Shown here piece after piece: positions 4,262-5,223 of a stretch of DNA of 5,223 nt. Origin of the DNA: Rhodospirillaceae bacterium (lineage in GTDB: Bacteria > Pseudomonadota > Alphaproteobacteria > CADEGL01). A model generated the notes under the pieces. That model ran no database searches. It had not been told where the DNA came from and saw nothing but the letters and a program-made list of their open reading frames with translations. The stretch covers positions 1-5,223 of the forward strand of contig JABIRQ010000270.1 of the NCBI GenBank assembly GCA_018699755.1, given 5' to 3'. The position numbers and the translations under genes were made by a program. Every line of letters begins with the position of its first letter. Position 1 is the first letter of the stretch.

Positions 4262-5223
4262 ATGACGAGCAACGAGATTGATGCCATTGCTGCCGGGCGG
4301 ATTCGGCTCGCCCAATTGCCCACGCCGCTTGAACCGATGGAGCGCCTGTCGGAGCATCTCGGCGCCGAAATCTGGATCAAGCGCGACGATCTCACGGGCT
4401 TCGCCGGGGGCGGCAACAAGGTCCGGAAGCTCGAATTTCTGATGCCCCAGGCGAAAGCCGCCGGCGCGGACACGGTCCTGACGATCGGTGCGCTGCAGTC
4501 GAACCATGCGCGGCAAACGGCCGCCGCCGCGGCGCGCCTCGGTTTCGGCGCCGTTCTCGTTCTCGCCGAGGTCGTCGAGGGCCGGACCGAAGCCTACGCG
4601 CATGGCGGCAATCTCGCCCTGGACCGGTTGGTCGGCGCGGCCATCCGCCGCGTGCCGCCCGGCGAGGACGTGGAGGCCGCCATCGCCGAGATGGTCGAGG
4701 AGCGCGAGGCGGCCGGGGAAAAGGTGTTCGTGATTCCGGTCGGCGGCTCGAATCTGGTCGGCGCGCTGGGCTATGTCGAGGCGGCCAAGGAAATCGAACG
4801 CCAGGCCGAGGCGGCGGGCCTGTCGCCCGAGCGAATCGTCACGGCGTCCGGCTCCTCGGGGACTCAGGCCGGTCTGGTTCTCGGCACCGCTATCCCGGTT
4901 CTCGGCATATCCGTGGCCGCGAGCAACGAGGAGCTGACCGCCAAGGTCAAAGCGATCGTCGACGAGGGCTGTCGGTATCCGCGGTTCTCGGCGGCCGCCG
5001 AAAGGCCGATCCGGGTGGATGACGGCTTTGTCGGGAAGGGCTACGGCCAGCCGACCGAAGAGATGCTGGAAGCGCTCTCGCTGGTGGCGCGGCTCGAAGG
5101 GATATTCCTGGACCCGGTCTATAGTGGCAAGGCCATGGCCGGCGTTGTCCATATGGCGCGTGCGGGCCGACTGCCGGGCGCGACGGTCTTCGTCCATACC
5201 GGCGGCATGCCGGCGATTTTCGC
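4262..5223 (+). CDS. dcyD: D-cysteine desulfhydrase (ACC deaminase/D-cysteine desulfhydrase family, PLP fold type II), 3' end missing
   Basis: 320 residues are visible before the right edge; family members are about 330-340 residues, so little is missing. The enzyme would break D-cysteine into pyruvate, H2S and ammonia in the cytosol. Landmarks: LPTPLEPMERLSEHLGAEIWIKRDDLTG (19-46); GGGNKVRKLEF (49-59), where K53 should carry PLP; LQSNHARQTAA (78-88), where S80 matches the catalytic Ser of ACC deaminase; the phosphate-binding SGSSGTQAG (196-204); DPVYSGKAMAG (284-294); and VHTGG (311-315). ACC deaminases have Tyr-Glu in the DPVYEGK segment and Leu in the HLGG segment. Here these positions are Ser288 and Thr313, the combination reported for plant D-cysteine desulfhydrase, which argues against ACC deaminase. 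L-cysteate sulfo-lyase (CuyA) and other D-amino-acid lyases of the same family are remaining alternatives. No promoter is evident upstream. Confidence 0.92.
   Translation, partial: MTSNEIDAIAAGRIRLAQLPTPLEPMERLSEHLGAEIWIKRDDLTGFAGGGNKVRKLEFLMPQAKAAGADTVLTIGALQSNHARQTAAAAARLGFGAVLVLAEVVEGRTEAYAHGGNLALDRLVGAAIRRVPPGEDVEAAIAEMVEEREAAGEKVFVIPVGGSNLVGALGYVEAAKEIERQAEAAGLSPERIVTASGSSGTQAGLVLGTAIPVLGISVAASNEELTAKVKAIVDEGCRYPRFSAAAERPIRVDDGFVGKGYGQPTEEMLEALSLVARLEGIFLDPVYSGKAMAGVVHMARAGRLPGATVFVHTGGMPAIF

Noticed and set aside
4223..5197. Minus-strand open frame of 324 codons
   Set aside because: Antisense shadow of the D-cysteine desulfhydrase gene, which has full family motifs and a ribosome binding site on the plus strand.

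Overview
The window looks like chromosomal DNA of a high-GC alphaproteobacterium. Coding regions are strongly biased to G or C in third positions, and an intergenic gap holds CTCATCCTGAGGAG...GTCTCGAAGG palindromic repeats of a kind common in Rhizobiales and Rhodospirillales genomes. The lineage is inferred from style only; there is no rRNA or other marker gene here.

Layout: (1) Bases 3-410 (+) are the 3' end of a pyridine-nucleotide/FAD oxidoreductase subunit with a C-terminal BFD-like [2Fe-2S] domain (HcnB/OoxA type). (2) Converging on it, with only 19 bases between stop codons, is a complete LysA-like fold-type III PLP decarboxylase (430-1866, -). (3) The gap 1867-2150 holds this gene's leader (possible promoter, small hairpin, Shine-Dalgarno) and two copies of a palindromic repeat that differ by a compensatory base-pair change. 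(4) Bases 2151-3308 (-) encode a complete DAO-family FAD oxidoreductase. (5) Bases 3425-3690 are a compact minus-strand unit: a 44-codon gene for a Cys-containing peptide that looks like a RiPP precursor, with a perfect AGGAGG ribosome binding site, a strong leader hairpin and a terminator. (6) Bases 3691-4261 carry no gene I can defend. (7) Bases 4262-5223 (+) are most of a fold-type II PLP enzyme whose active-site residues point to D-cysteine desulfhydrase rather than ACC deaminase.

The recognisable enzymes all belong to amino-acid or imino-acid catabolism: an HcnB/OoxA-like subunit and a DAO-type flavoprotein (two halves of a dehydrogenase type, but on opposite strands), a PLP decarboxylase and a D-cysteine lyase. 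They are not one operon; at least four transcription units are implied. The likeliest undescribed element is the small peptide gene. Its acidic leader with a DDLADEALDRE segment, followed by a Cys/Thr/Ser-containing C-terminus, suggests a modified peptide, but no maturation enzyme lies inside the window.
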